A stretch of 22,472 nucleotides of DNA from Chloroflexota bacterium (lineage in GTDB: Bacteria > Chloroflexota > Anaerolineae > CG2-30-64-16). The notes beneath the pieces are model-generated. The model was given only the letters and a program-made list of their open reading frames with translations, was not told the DNA's origin and searched no databases. The position numbers and the translations under genes were made by a program. This document shows, one piece after another, positions 1 through 6,033 of the stretch (within the stretch, counting starts at the first letter, position 1; every line of letters begins with the position of its first letter). The stretch spans positions 1 to 22,472 of the forward strand of contig JAKPQT010000304.1 in assembly GCA_029555885.1 (NCBI GenBank). The letters run 5' to 3'.

Positions 1-936
1 GGCGACCTGAGCGCGCGCGCCGGGCTGGAGGATGACCGCAGCGAGGTGGGCCAGCTCGCGCACACCTTCGATTCGATGGCCGCCGCGCTGCAGGAGCGCG
101 AGGCTGAAAACCGCCGCCTGATTGAAGAGGCGCAGCAGCTCAACGCGGAGCTGGAAATTCGCGTTGCCAGGCGCACCGAGCAACTCCAGATCAGCAACAA
201 CCGCTTGTTGGATTCGCAGGCTGAGCTACGTCGGCTGTCGGAGCAACTGATGCGTGTGGCCGAGCAGGAGCGCATCCGCATCTCGCGCGAGATTCACGAC
301 CAGCTCGGCCAGCTTCTTACCGGCGTCAAGATGGAGCTGCGCGGCATCGACCGGGCTCTGTCCGATGCTGTCGGGCAGGAGGCGGGAAGTGAGGCCGGTG
401 CGCGGCTGCTCAGCGAAACGCCGCACGTGCGCGAGCGGCTGGTGGAGGTAACCGCACTGGTGGATGAGACGATTCGCACGGTCCGGCGCATCGCCGCCGA
501 CCTGCGGCCCGGCCTGCTCGATGACTTCGGGCTGACCGCAGCCGTGGAGTGGCAGATGCAGGAGTTCGAGAACCGGACGGGCATTCGCTGCACGCTCGAA
601 TCCGATGTGGATGAGGAGCAGCTCTCACGCGACCTGGCGACCGCGGCCTTCCGCATCTGCCAGGAAGCCCTGACCAACGTGGCACGCCATGCGGAGGCCA
701 CGGCGGTACACATCAGCCTGGCGACTGCGGATGACCGTTTTACGTTGAAGGTGCGCGATAATGGTCGAGGCATCGATCCGGAAGCACTGCGCCAATCGCG
801 TTCCCTGGGCGTGCTCGGCATGCGCGAGCGGGCCCGGCAGTTCAACGGGACCATTCACATCACGCCGGTAGATGGAGCCGAAGACAAAAAGGGGACAGAA
901 CTGCGGCTGGAGCTGCCCCTGAAGGAAGGGAACTAG
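1..936 (+). CDS. Sensor histidine kinase, HAMP + HisKA_3 (NarX/LiaS/DesK-like), 5'-truncated
   Basis: The reading frame is open from base 1, so the gene begins upstream and its sensor region is not visible; 311 residues remain. Visible residues 1-35 (GDLSARAG...EVGQLAHTFDSM) look like the second half of a HAMP domain. A coiled coil follows (LNAELEIRVARRTEQLQ), then a HisKA_3 dimerisation domain with phospho-acceptor His in EIHDQLGQ (codon 295-297), and a HATPase_c domain with N box (QEALTNVARHAEA), G1 box (VRDNGRGID) and G2 box (GVLGMRERA). Kinases of this class autophosphorylate and pass phosphate to LuxR-type regulators. The stop lies 3 bases before the NarL-like regulator at 940, so the two are surely a cognate pair. 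The signal is unknown because the input domain lies outside the window. Confidence 0.95.
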   Translation, partial: GDLSARAGLEDDRSEVGQLAHTFDSMAAALQEREAENRRLIEEAQQLNAELEIRVARRTEQLQISNNRLLDSQAELRRLSEQLMRVAEQERIRISREIHDQLGQLLTGVKMELRGIDRALSDAVGQEAGSEAGARLLSETPHVRERLVEVTALVDETIRTVRRIAADLRPGLLDDFGLTAAVEWQMQEFENRTGIRCTLESDVDEEQLSRDLATAAFRICQEALTNVARHAEATAVHISLATADDRFTLKVRDNGRGIDPEALRQSRSLGVLGMRERARQFNGTIHITPVDGAEDKKGTELRLELPLKEGN

Positions 937-939
937 ACG

Positions 940-1575
940 ATGGCAGTGCGAGTTCTGGTGGCAGACGACCACGCGCTGGTGCGCAAGGGGTTGCAGCAGG
1001 TCATCAAGGAGCAGGCGCCCGATATGGTCGTGGGCGAGGCCACGGATGGCGAGCAGGTGTTGAGCATGGTGCGCAAGGAAAAGTGGGATGTGCTGGTGCT
1101 GGACATCGGGATGCCCAAGCGCAGCGGGCTGGAGATCCTGCAGGAGCTGCGCGCAATCCAGCCGAAGCTGCCCGTGCTGATTCTGAGCGTTCACCCGGAG
1201 GACCAATATGCGATCCGTGTGCTGAAAGCGGGCGCGGCGGGCTACCTGAGCAAGGACAGCGCGCTCGATGAGCTGGTGGACGCCATCCGCAAGGCAGTCG
1301 GCGGCGGGCGTTACGTCAGCGCCAGCCTGGCCGAGAAACTCGCGCTGGGGTTGAGCGGCGGTCTGGACAAGCTGCCCCACGAAACGCTGTCTGACCGGGA
1401 GATGACGGTACTGCTGAAGATGGGGGCCGGGATGTCCGTGGGGGAGATTGCCGACGAACTTGCCCTGAGTGTCAAGACCGTCAGCACCTACCGCACGCGC
1501 ATCCTGGAGAAGATGGGCTACAAGTCGAACGCCGATCTGATCCGCTACGTGATCGAGCATCAGTTGCTCGCCTGA
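940..1575 (+). CDS. NarL/FixJ-family response regulator (REC + LuxR HTH)
   Basis: This 211-residue protein has a receiver domain with acidic pair D9/D10 (VADDH), phospho-acceptor D55 (VLVLDIGMP) and conserved K105 (YLSKD). A LuxR-type helix-turn-helix follows at about 146-211 (LSDREMTVLLKMGAG...SVKTVSTYRTRILEKM). It is the usual length for the family. The ATG at 940 lies 3 bases after the kinase stop, so both are probably translated from one mRNA. Its role is a DNA-binding transcription factor activated by the preceding kinase; its targets cannot be read from the sequence. No clear terminator follows. Confidence 0.96.
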   Translation: MAVRVLVADDHALVRKGLQQVIKEQAPDMVVGEATDGEQVLSMVRKEKWDVLVLDIGMPKRSGLEILQELRAIQPKLPVLILSVHPEDQYAIRVLKAGAAGYLSKDSALDELVDAIRKAVGGGRYVSASLAEKLALGLSGGLDKLPHETLSDREMTVLLKMGAGMSVGEIADELALSVKTVSTYRTRILEKMGYKSNADLIRYVIEHQLLA

Positions 1576-1649
1576 GGCTGGTTTTGCCGGTGTCAGGGAG
1601 GTTGCTCTTTGCGGGTAAACATTCCCGTTAAATTGGGGTTGTTCGCTAC

Positions 1650-1678
1650 TTGCACTATTTAACAAGGTGTGATATAGT
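1650..1678 (+). promoter_or_regulatory. Sigma70-like promoter of the zinc-ribbon gene
   Basis: The -35 box TTGCAC (1650-1655) and -10 box TATAGT (1673-1678) are separated by exactly 17 bp. Transcription would start near 1685 and leave a leader of about 125 nt before the ATG at 1810, long for a small single-gene unit. The patch is AT-rich compared with its surroundings. Confidence 0.7.
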
Positions 1679-1789
1679 GTCCAGGTTGAGAAAAGTCCGT
1701 CGCTCGATAACTGACCAGGCCGCGACCCCTAGTCGATTGTTCCTGTAGTCCTCGCGTCGCCGGATTTTCAGACTATCTTTTTTCACCCT

Positions 1790-1812
1790 AAGGAGTTAGC
1801 GAGGCTAACATG
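1790..1812 (+). promoter_or_regulatory. Hairpin between Shine-Dalgarno and start codon of the zinc-ribbon gene
   Basis: The Shine-Dalgarno AAGGAG is at 1790-1795, but the ATG is at 1810, a 14-base gap that is longer than ideal. A perfect 6-bp stem, GTTAGC (1795-1800) with GCTAAC (1804-1809) and loop GAG, fills the gap and ends right at the ATG. Folding would bring the Shine-Dalgarno close to the start codon, or limit access at low temperature. The structure is visible; the regulatory effect is inferred. Confidence 0.5.
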
Positions 1813-2202
1813 CAGGACAAGACACTCACTTGCAGCGATTGCGGTCGGGAATTCACCTTCACAGCGAGCGAACAGGAGTTCTTCGCGAGCAAGGGCTTCA
1901 GCTCCCCGAGCCGTTGCCCGGACTGCCGCGCGGTCCGCAAGGCCCAGCGCGCCAGCAGCAGCTATGGCGGCGGCGGCGGTTACGGCGGCGAGCGCCAGAT
2001 GTACCCGGCCGTGTGCGCGCAGTGTGGCAAGGAGACCGAGGTCCCCTTCCAGCCGCGTGGCGATCGCCCGGTGTACTGCTCCGACTGCTACCGCGCCCAG
2101 CAGGGCGGCGGTTCCAGCCGTGGTGGTTACGGTGGCGGTAGCCGGTCGAGCAGTGGCGGCGGTCGCGATCGCGATCGGCGCGGCGGCGGCAGCCGGTACT
2201 AG
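1810..2202 (+). CDS. Two-zinc-ribbon protein with Gly/Arg/Ser-rich (RGG-like) tail
   Basis: This 130-residue protein has two zinc-binding units. The first has C8/C11 and C36/C39 (TCSDCGREF...RCPDCR), resembling the zf-trcl 'probable zinc-ribbon' family. The second has C69/C72 and C90/C93 with exactly 17 residues between pairs, matching the CxxC-x17-CxxC family. A Gly/Tyr/Ser linker joins them, and the last 35 residues are low-complexity RGGYGGGSR-type sequence ending in RDRDRRGGG. Such tails are common in RNA-binding proteins, so binding of RNA or nucleoprotein is plausible but not shown; the exact function is unknown. The gene is monocistronic, with its own promoter (1650-1678), a long leader with a hairpin before the ATG, and a terminator at 2317-2350. 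Confidence 0.9.
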   Translation: MQDKTLTCSDCGREFTFTASEQEFFASKGFSSPSRCPDCRAVRKAQRASSSYGGGGGYGGERQMYPAVCAQCGKETEVPFQPRGDRPVYCSDCYRAQQGGGSSRGGYGGGSRSSSGGGRDRDRRGGGSRY

Positions 2203-2280
2203 AAATCTGTCCGGGGCCGGCCAGGCCGGTCGCCGGATAGGCCCATGATCTACGGCCAGCGGCGCAGCATCCGCTGTGCA

Positions 2281-2350
2281 GCGCAGGTAACCCTGCGCGA
2301 CGCTACATAGTATGTGAAACCAGGCCCCTCACGGAGCCTGGTTTTTGTTT
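2281..2350 (+). terminator. 3' hairpin and rho-independent terminator of the zinc-ribbon gene
   Basis: Two hairpins lie in this stretch. The first is GCGCAGG/CCTGCGC with loop TAAC (2281-2298). The second is the terminator proper: AAACCAGGC (2317-2325) pairs with GCCTGGTTT (2336-2344), and its descending arm runs into a T tract (2342-2350). The 114 bases between the stop codon and the terminator hold no ORF. Confidence 0.85.
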
Positions 2351-2368
2351 GTCTCCCCTGCGGCCCTC

Positions 2369-2442
2369 GCCGGTCTCGGTTGTGGCGCAGCCACAGTACA
2401 CCGTGCCAGGGGGCGCGTTAGGAGGCACGGTCGGAGACCGGC
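2369..2442. other. Nested inverted repeats that fold as a three-way junction
   Basis: An outer 9-bp stem, GCCGGTCTC (2369-2377) with GAGACCGGC (2434-2442), encloses two perfect hairpins: TGTGGC-GCA-GCCACA (2381-2395) and ACCGTGCC...GGCACGGT (2400-2407 with 2424-2431). All three stems lack mismatches. It lies between the plus-strand terminator and the end of the minus-strand RIO kinase gene, so it would be transcribed mainly as the kinase 3' UTR. It is not a tRNA. It could be a structured 3' UTR element, a terminator for convergent transcripts, or a dispersed repeat. Confidence 0.5.
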
Positions 2443-2469
2443 CCCAGCAGGTTCCCCGGAGCTATTCGT

Positions 2470-3507
2470 TCATTCGCTCCCGAATTCGTTGACGGCGGCG
2501 CCAGCGACCACAGCGGCCACCTCATCTGTCTCCATCGGCGCCCGCTCCGGCGCAACCCGGTCCCAGATTTTCGCGGCCAGCCGCGGGCCATCGGCCGTGA
2601 TGCCGTAGCGCGCGAAGTACTGGCAGAGCCGCGTGACATCGCGCTCGAACAGCGCGGGTGCGCTCGGATGCACCGCAGCATCCACGGCTTGCGGGAAGTC
2701 GATGATGCGGTAGTCGCCGTCGCCCAGGTACAGCACATTGAACGCGGACAGGTCGGCATGGACATGCCCGGCCGCCAGCATCCGCTCCACATCGGCGATC
2801 AGCGCATTGAACAGCTCGCGTGCCTCATCCCGCGCCAGCGACACGCTCTGCAGCACGGGCGCGGCTGCACGCAGCGTCCCCGCATACTCCATCAGGATCG
2901 TGTTGTTTGCGAAAGCGATGGGCTGCGGCACGCGCACGCCTACCCGTTCGAGCGCCTGGAGCGTGGCATACTCGTGCGCCAGCCAGGAGACGTGCTCCAT
3001 CTCCTTGCCCTTGCGCGTGCCCATCCTGATGGCGAGCAGCGCGCGGCGGTCACGGATCGGCTGCCCGCGCGATCCAAGCATCTCCCGACCTTGGCGGTAG
3101 AGCGCATCGTTGCGCAGGTTGCGAAACTGGCGCGGCCGGTAGACCTTCGCCGCGATGAGGCCGCCAACCGGTGCGTTTGCGCCCGCCTGGCAGCAGTAGA
3201 CGGTCGCCTCCTTGCCGCCCTTGACCTTGCGCAGCACGTCCGAGATGAGTTGCTTCTCGTAGAACGAGCCCAGGTAGTTCAGGATCCACACGCGTTCGTA
3301 GCGCGACGATTGGAAGGTCGGGTTGAACGCCGAGGCCGCAGTCTCCGGGTCCTCAGCGTGCGCCAGGATTTCGTCAGTCACGGCATGGTCGCTGAAGCGT
3401 TCCGCTCGGAACGCGCGCAGCGGAGTCGCCTCGCGTGCCCGGCCGCGCCGGTCGCGCAGGGCGTCGAAATCCTCACGTAGAAGTTCGGCTGTTGATAGAC
3501 GAGCCAA
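2470..3507 (-). CDS. RIO-family atypical serine protein kinase
   Basis: This 345-residue protein carries the RIO signature: nucleotide-binding loop KGGKEATVY (96-104), ATP-contacting lysine K121 (IAAKVYRP), catalytic loop HADLSAFN with D252 and N257, and metal-binding D270 in IIDFPQ. About 85 residues precede the kinase core. RIO kinases act in ribosome maturation in archaea and eukaryotes; bacterial members are less understood, so the substrate is unknown. The start is TTG, because the frame upstream meets a stop with no ATG or GTG, and GGAGAG lies just before it. It is a single gene on the minus strand with no partner. A terminator at 3549-3590 separates it from the short unit upstream; only a weak promoter (TTGATT and GATAAA about 19 bp apart) is visible in front. 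Confidence 0.9.
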   Translation of the reverse strand: MARLSTAELLREDFDALRDRRGRAREATPLRAFRAERFSDHAVTDEILAHAEDPETAASAFNPTFQSSRYERVWILNYLGSFYEKQLISDVLRKVKGGKEATVYCCQAGANAPVGGLIAAKVYRPRQFRNLRNDALYRQGREMLGSRGQPIRDRRALLAIRMGTRKGKEMEHVSWLAHEYATLQALERVGVRVPQPIAFANNTILMEYAGTLRAAAPVLQSVSLARDEARELFNALIADVERMLAAGHVHADLSAFNVLYLGDGDYRIIDFPQAVDAAVHPSAPALFERDVTRLCQYFARYGITADGPRLAAKIWDRVAPERAPMETDEVAAVVAGAAVNEFGSE

Positions 3508-3548
3508 AGTCTCTCTCCAGTTAATTTATCAGGAAAGCGTCAGTCTTT

Positions 3549-3590
3549 AAATCAAAACGGCCGCAGGGCCCTGATGACGCCTTGCAGCCG
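3549..3590 (-). terminator. Probable rho-independent terminator upstream of the RIO kinase gene
   Basis: On the minus strand CGGCTGCA (3590-3583) pairs with TGCGGCCG (3565-3558) through 8 bp with one G-U, and is followed at once by TTTTGATTT. It would end transcripts from the promoter at 3766-3795, or read-through from the sugar operon, before the RIO kinase gene. The 17-base loop is long, which lowers certainty. Confidence 0.5.
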
Positions 3591-3627
3591 CCGTGTAAAA
3601 CGGATGGCAGCTAATGGAGCGACTGGC

Positions 3628-3693
3628 TCAGCTCCAGAGGCAGGCGCATCGGGCAGAACGTATGCTCGGGAATGCAGATATGCTCTTTGCCAT
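3628..3693 (-). CDS. Possible 21-residue small ORF
   Basis: The ATG at 3693 follows a near-perfect Shine-Dalgarno (AAAGGAGG, about 11 bases upstream) and opens a frame of 21 codons (MAKSISAFPSIRSARCACLW plus S). It lies about 65 bases after the predicted start site of the promoter at 3766-3795 and before the terminator at 3549-3590. No family is recognised, and the peptide could equally be a leader within a regulatory RNA. Confidence 0.25.
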   Translation of the reverse strand: MAKSISAFPSIRSARCACLWS

Positions 3694-3765
3694 TTCGCCG
3701 TGCGCCTCCTTTCGGAAAGATGTGGTAATGGTTGTGCGTGGTAGTAACCGCTCAACCTGGGCGCC

Positions 3766-3795
3766 AGTCTAGCACATGACGGGCCGGAAAGTCAA
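3766..3795 (-). promoter_or_regulatory. Sigma70-like promoter, minus strand, extended -10
   Basis: On the minus strand TTGACT (3795-3790) and TAGACT (3771-3766) are 18 bp apart, with a TGC extended -10 motif. The 11 bases TGTGCTAGACT recur exactly in the promoter at 13151-13179. It lies just after the Fe-S gene and would read toward the small ORF and the RIO kinase gene. Confidence 0.55.
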
Positions 3796-3820
3796 TACCA
3801 GATTTGCAGTAAACTACGGT

Positions 3821-4897
3821 CTACAACACCTTCGCCAGATCCAGCCCGCGCGCGGCGGCGCGCTCGGCCAGCCAGGCCGCGCTGCTGACGGGGGGCGGGA
3901 GGATTTCGTCCTCGGGCCGGCGTACGAGGCTCAGCGCGTGCTCCGGGCAGACGAGCGTGCACGCGCCGCAGCCCACGCAGCGGAACGCGTCCACCTGGGC
4001 TGTTAGGTCGACCGTCAGGGCGGAGAACTGGCAGCGCTCGACGCACAGCCCGCACGCACCGCACAAGTCCTCGTCTACGCGGCAGAGGAACGCGGAACGT
4101 GCGACCGCATTCGCCATGCCCAGCTCCGCCACTCCGCGCAGGATGCCGCAGGCACAGGTACAGCAGTTACAGATGTAGGTGACGCCCTCCTGGCTGTTGC
4201 TGACCGTATGAACCAGGCCCGCCTCGGCTGCGCGGCGCAGCGTGGCCAGCGATTCCGCCTGCGTTTGGCTGCGCACGAAAGGCAGGTTGTCGAAGGCGTT
4301 CGGCCGGTCGCTGAAAATCATGCAGACGTCCAGCGGATGGCCGCACGCCTCCCCAACCAGCGCCTTCTGCTTGCGGCAGATGCAGTCGACCACGCCCCAC
4401 GATTTGCCCCCCGCGACGATCTCCGCCGCGGACTCGTAGGGCCGCACCTCCATGTTGACATCGACGCTCTGCTCGACCGGGATGACGCGGTGAAACTGCG
4501 GCCCATCCGCCAGCGTCCGGCCGAAAGCCCGGCGATAATACGCCTCGACCAGCCGCGCCAGTTCTGCGTCGATGACCGGCTCCTGGTTCTCGTAGAAGCC
4601 GACGATGAAGGGCAGCAGCCCGAACCCCAGCCCTCCTGTCGCGCGGCCGGCCTTGATCAGGCCGCGGCTTGCCAGCCCCTTGAGTTGCGGCCCGATGACC
4701 TTCGGGTCCGCGCCGGTGCGCGCCGCGAGCTCTGCGGCCGTCTCCAGCGTCAGCCGCAGCTTGCTCGCCAGTGCGGCTTCGTCCGGCGTGAAGAGGCGGG
4801 CGAGCAAGCGAAGATCGGAGCCGTCGTCCGCGGGCGGAAAGCCGTTGGGCAGCTCGTCCAGCCGCTGCTGCAGCAGGCGATAGGGATCCTCCGTCAT
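3821..4897 (-). CDS. Multi-cluster Fe-S protein with two C-terminal [4Fe-4S] ferredoxin motifs
   Basis: The protein has 358 residues. About 25-100 looks like a small winged-helix-type region. Cysteines C172, C174, C185 and C192 (DCICRK...CGHPLDVC) and a dense group at 243-250 (CNCCTCAC) may bind a further cluster. The C-terminus has two classical motifs, CGACGLCVERC (279-289) and CVGCGACTLVC (307-317), each ligating a [4Fe-4S] cluster. It is probably a soluble electron-transfer protein; donor and acceptor are unknown. The ATG at 4897 is chosen because it overlaps the stop of the upstream hydrolase as ATGA, implying coupled translation; the frame stays open further upstream only as a shadow of the hydrolase. 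It is the last gene of the minus-strand run that starts with the sugar-binding protein. No hairpin terminator is evident after it. Confidence 0.85.
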   Translation of the reverse strand: MTEDPYRLLQQRLDELPNGFPPADDGSDLRLLARLFTPDEAALASKLRLTLETAAELAARTGADPKVIGPQLKGLASRGLIKAGRATGGLGFGLLPFIVGFYENQEPVIDAELARLVEAYYRRAFGRTLADGPQFHRVIPVEQSVDVNMEVRPYESAAEIVAGGKSWGVVDCICRKQKALVGEACGHPLDVCMIFSDRPNAFDNLPFVRSQTQAESLATLRRAAEAGLVHTVSNSQEGVTYICNCCTCACGILRGVAELGMANAVARSAFLCRVDEDLCGACGLCVERCQFSALTVDLTAQVDAFRCVGCGACTLVCPEHALSLVRRPEDEILPPPVSSAAWLAERAAARGLDLAKVL

Positions 4898-5949
4898 GCG
4901 CGCAGCCACCTCTCCAGCCAATCCCAGACGACCGTGCCGTGCCAGACATGGCCGCCGGGGAAGGTGTCCAGCCCAAGCCGGTCCTCTGCGCCGAGCAGCG
5001 CGTATGCCTGGCGGGTAATCGCGAGCTGCTCCAGCACGTTGTCGATCCCGCGCGGGCCGTTCAGCCCGTCCTGCAGGGCTGCCTCCACGAAGAAGGGACG
5101 CGGCGCAATCAGCGCGGCCAGGTCGCACATGTCCGCGTACTCCCACAGATGGGGCACGAAGTTGCAGTCGCAGTTGTCGGACAGGTGCAGCAGGGAGTCC
5201 GCAATGCCGTAGAAGTAACCGCTGCTGACCGCGACATCGACGCGCTCGTCCGTCGCGGCGAAATAGAGCGTCTGCAACCCGCCGCCCGACAGCCCGATGG
5301 ACGCGACCTTCTGTCCCTGCACCTCAGGCCGCGTCCGGACGTAATCCAGCAGTCGGGAGAGGTCCCACGCCCACATGCCCGCGATGGTCAGGCCGAGGGG
5401 CAGCGCCATGTGCGCCAGCACCCGGCACGACGACATCCGCACCTTCTCCGGCCCCTCGTTGAGCGCCTCCCGGCGCTCGCCGAAGCCGCGCGCGTCCGGG
5501 CAGAACGCCACATAGCCGCGGCGCACGGCCTGCACGCCGTAGTCGTAGTTGTGTTCGTCGATGGTCTCTGCCATCAGGGGGATGTCGCGGCGGCCCGCGG
5601 GCGCATACTTCCCGCCGCTGTCATGGCCGTGGGGCGCGATGATCGCGGGGACCGGCCCGGTCAGGCCGTCCGGCACGAGCACGTAGAAGGGCATGGTGAT
5701 GCCCGGCTCCGTGTCGATCTCGACCCGCTCTCGGCGGTAGCCGTCGAGCTGCACCGTCTCGGTGATGCGCGGGTTGGGCGCGGTGGGGATCATCCGGTCG
5801 ATACCAAGGAGTTGGCGCAGCTTGCCCAGCAGCTCTGCGCGCCACACCTGCCACGCCTCGATGCTCTCTGCCTCGAACGCGAGCCGCCGCCCCGCGGCCG
5901 CGAACCGCGCCTGGAAATACGCTTCGGCCTGGAAATAGCCTGCTGACAT
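4894..5949 (-). CDS. Alpha/beta hydrolase of the dienelactone hydrolase / acetyl-xylan-esterase-like group
   Basis: This 351-residue protein has an alpha/beta-hydrolase core: nucleophile elbow GLSGGG with S221, catalytic His H334 in GGHVWHG, and an acid likely near D294. An oxyanion-type HGHDSGG segment lies near 107-113. The N-terminal 80 residues form a helical lead-in, as in the Abhydrolase_7/COG1073-type esterases. No signal peptide is present, so it is cytoplasmic. It sits downstream of a sugar importer, which suggests de-esterification of an imported glycan fragment; the substrate is not readable. The ATG at 5949 has GGGAGG just upstream. Its stop overlaps the next gene by 4 bases (ATGA), and 84 bases with a palindrome separate it from the permease gene. 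Confidence 0.85.
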   Translation of the reverse strand: MSAGYFQAEAYFQARFAAAGRRLAFEAESIEAWQVWRAELLGKLRQLLGIDRMIPTAPNPRITETVQLDGYRRERVEIDTEPGITMPFYVLVPDGLTGPVPAIIAPHGHDSGGKYAPAGRRDIPLMAETIDEHNYDYGVQAVRRGYVAFCPDARGFGERREALNEGPEKVRMSSCRVLAHMALPLGLTIAGMWAWDLSRLLDYVRTRPEVQGQKVASIGLSGGGLQTLYFAATDERVDVAVSSGYFYGIADSLLHLSDNCDCNFVPHLWEYADMCDLAALIAPRPFFVEAALQDGLNGPRGIDNVLEQLAITRQAYALLGAEDRLGLDTFPGGHVWHGTVVWDWLERWLRA

Positions 5950-5970
5950 GCATCCTCCCTCAAGAAGACT

Positions 5971-5997
5971 GTAGAACGGGTTGCCAACCCGTCCTAC
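5971..5997. repeat. 27-bp near-perfect palindrome (intergenic repeat)
   Basis: GTAG-A-ACGGGTTG and CAACCCGT-C-CTAC are mirror complements around one central base, with a single A/C mismatch. It lies between a permease gene and the hydrolase gene inside one operon. Its size and intercistronic setting match the palindromes at 12369-12396 and 15844-15871, though the sequences differ. Confidence 0.75.
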
Positions 5998-6033
5998 TGA
6001 AAGTACGGTGAGCCTTGGCCCATAGATAGCTTT

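Larger units (their letters stand above)
3508..3820 (-). other. 313-base intergenic region holding a possible short minus-strand transcription unit
   Basis: No conserved gene is seen. On the minus strand it contains, in order, a promoter (3795-3766), a strong Shine-Dalgarno (AAAGGAGG near 3705), a 21-codon ORF (3693-3628) and a hairpin with T-rich tail (3590-3549). These would make a transcript of roughly 200 nt between the Fe-S gene and the RIO kinase gene. Confidence 0.45.

Noticed and set aside
625..1665. A 346-codon minus-strand frame opposite the first kinase and its regulator
   Set aside because: It overlaps two well-supported genes, is rich in His/Gln/Arg as antisense shadows are, and shows no domain.
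2369..2442. tRNA-like length and stems
   Set aside because: There is no anticodon arm, no T-loop consensus and no cloverleaf with four arms; only a three-way junction fits.
3552..3755. A 67-codon minus-strand frame upstream of the RIO kinase
   Set aside because: It lacks a ribosome-binding site, has no similarity to a known family, and crosses the predicted terminator.
4898..5146. Upstream in-frame extension of the Fe-S protein by 83 codons
   Set aside because: The extension lies inside the hydrolase gene in another frame and is Arg/Ala/Gly-rich without family similarity; the ATGA overlap gives a better start.
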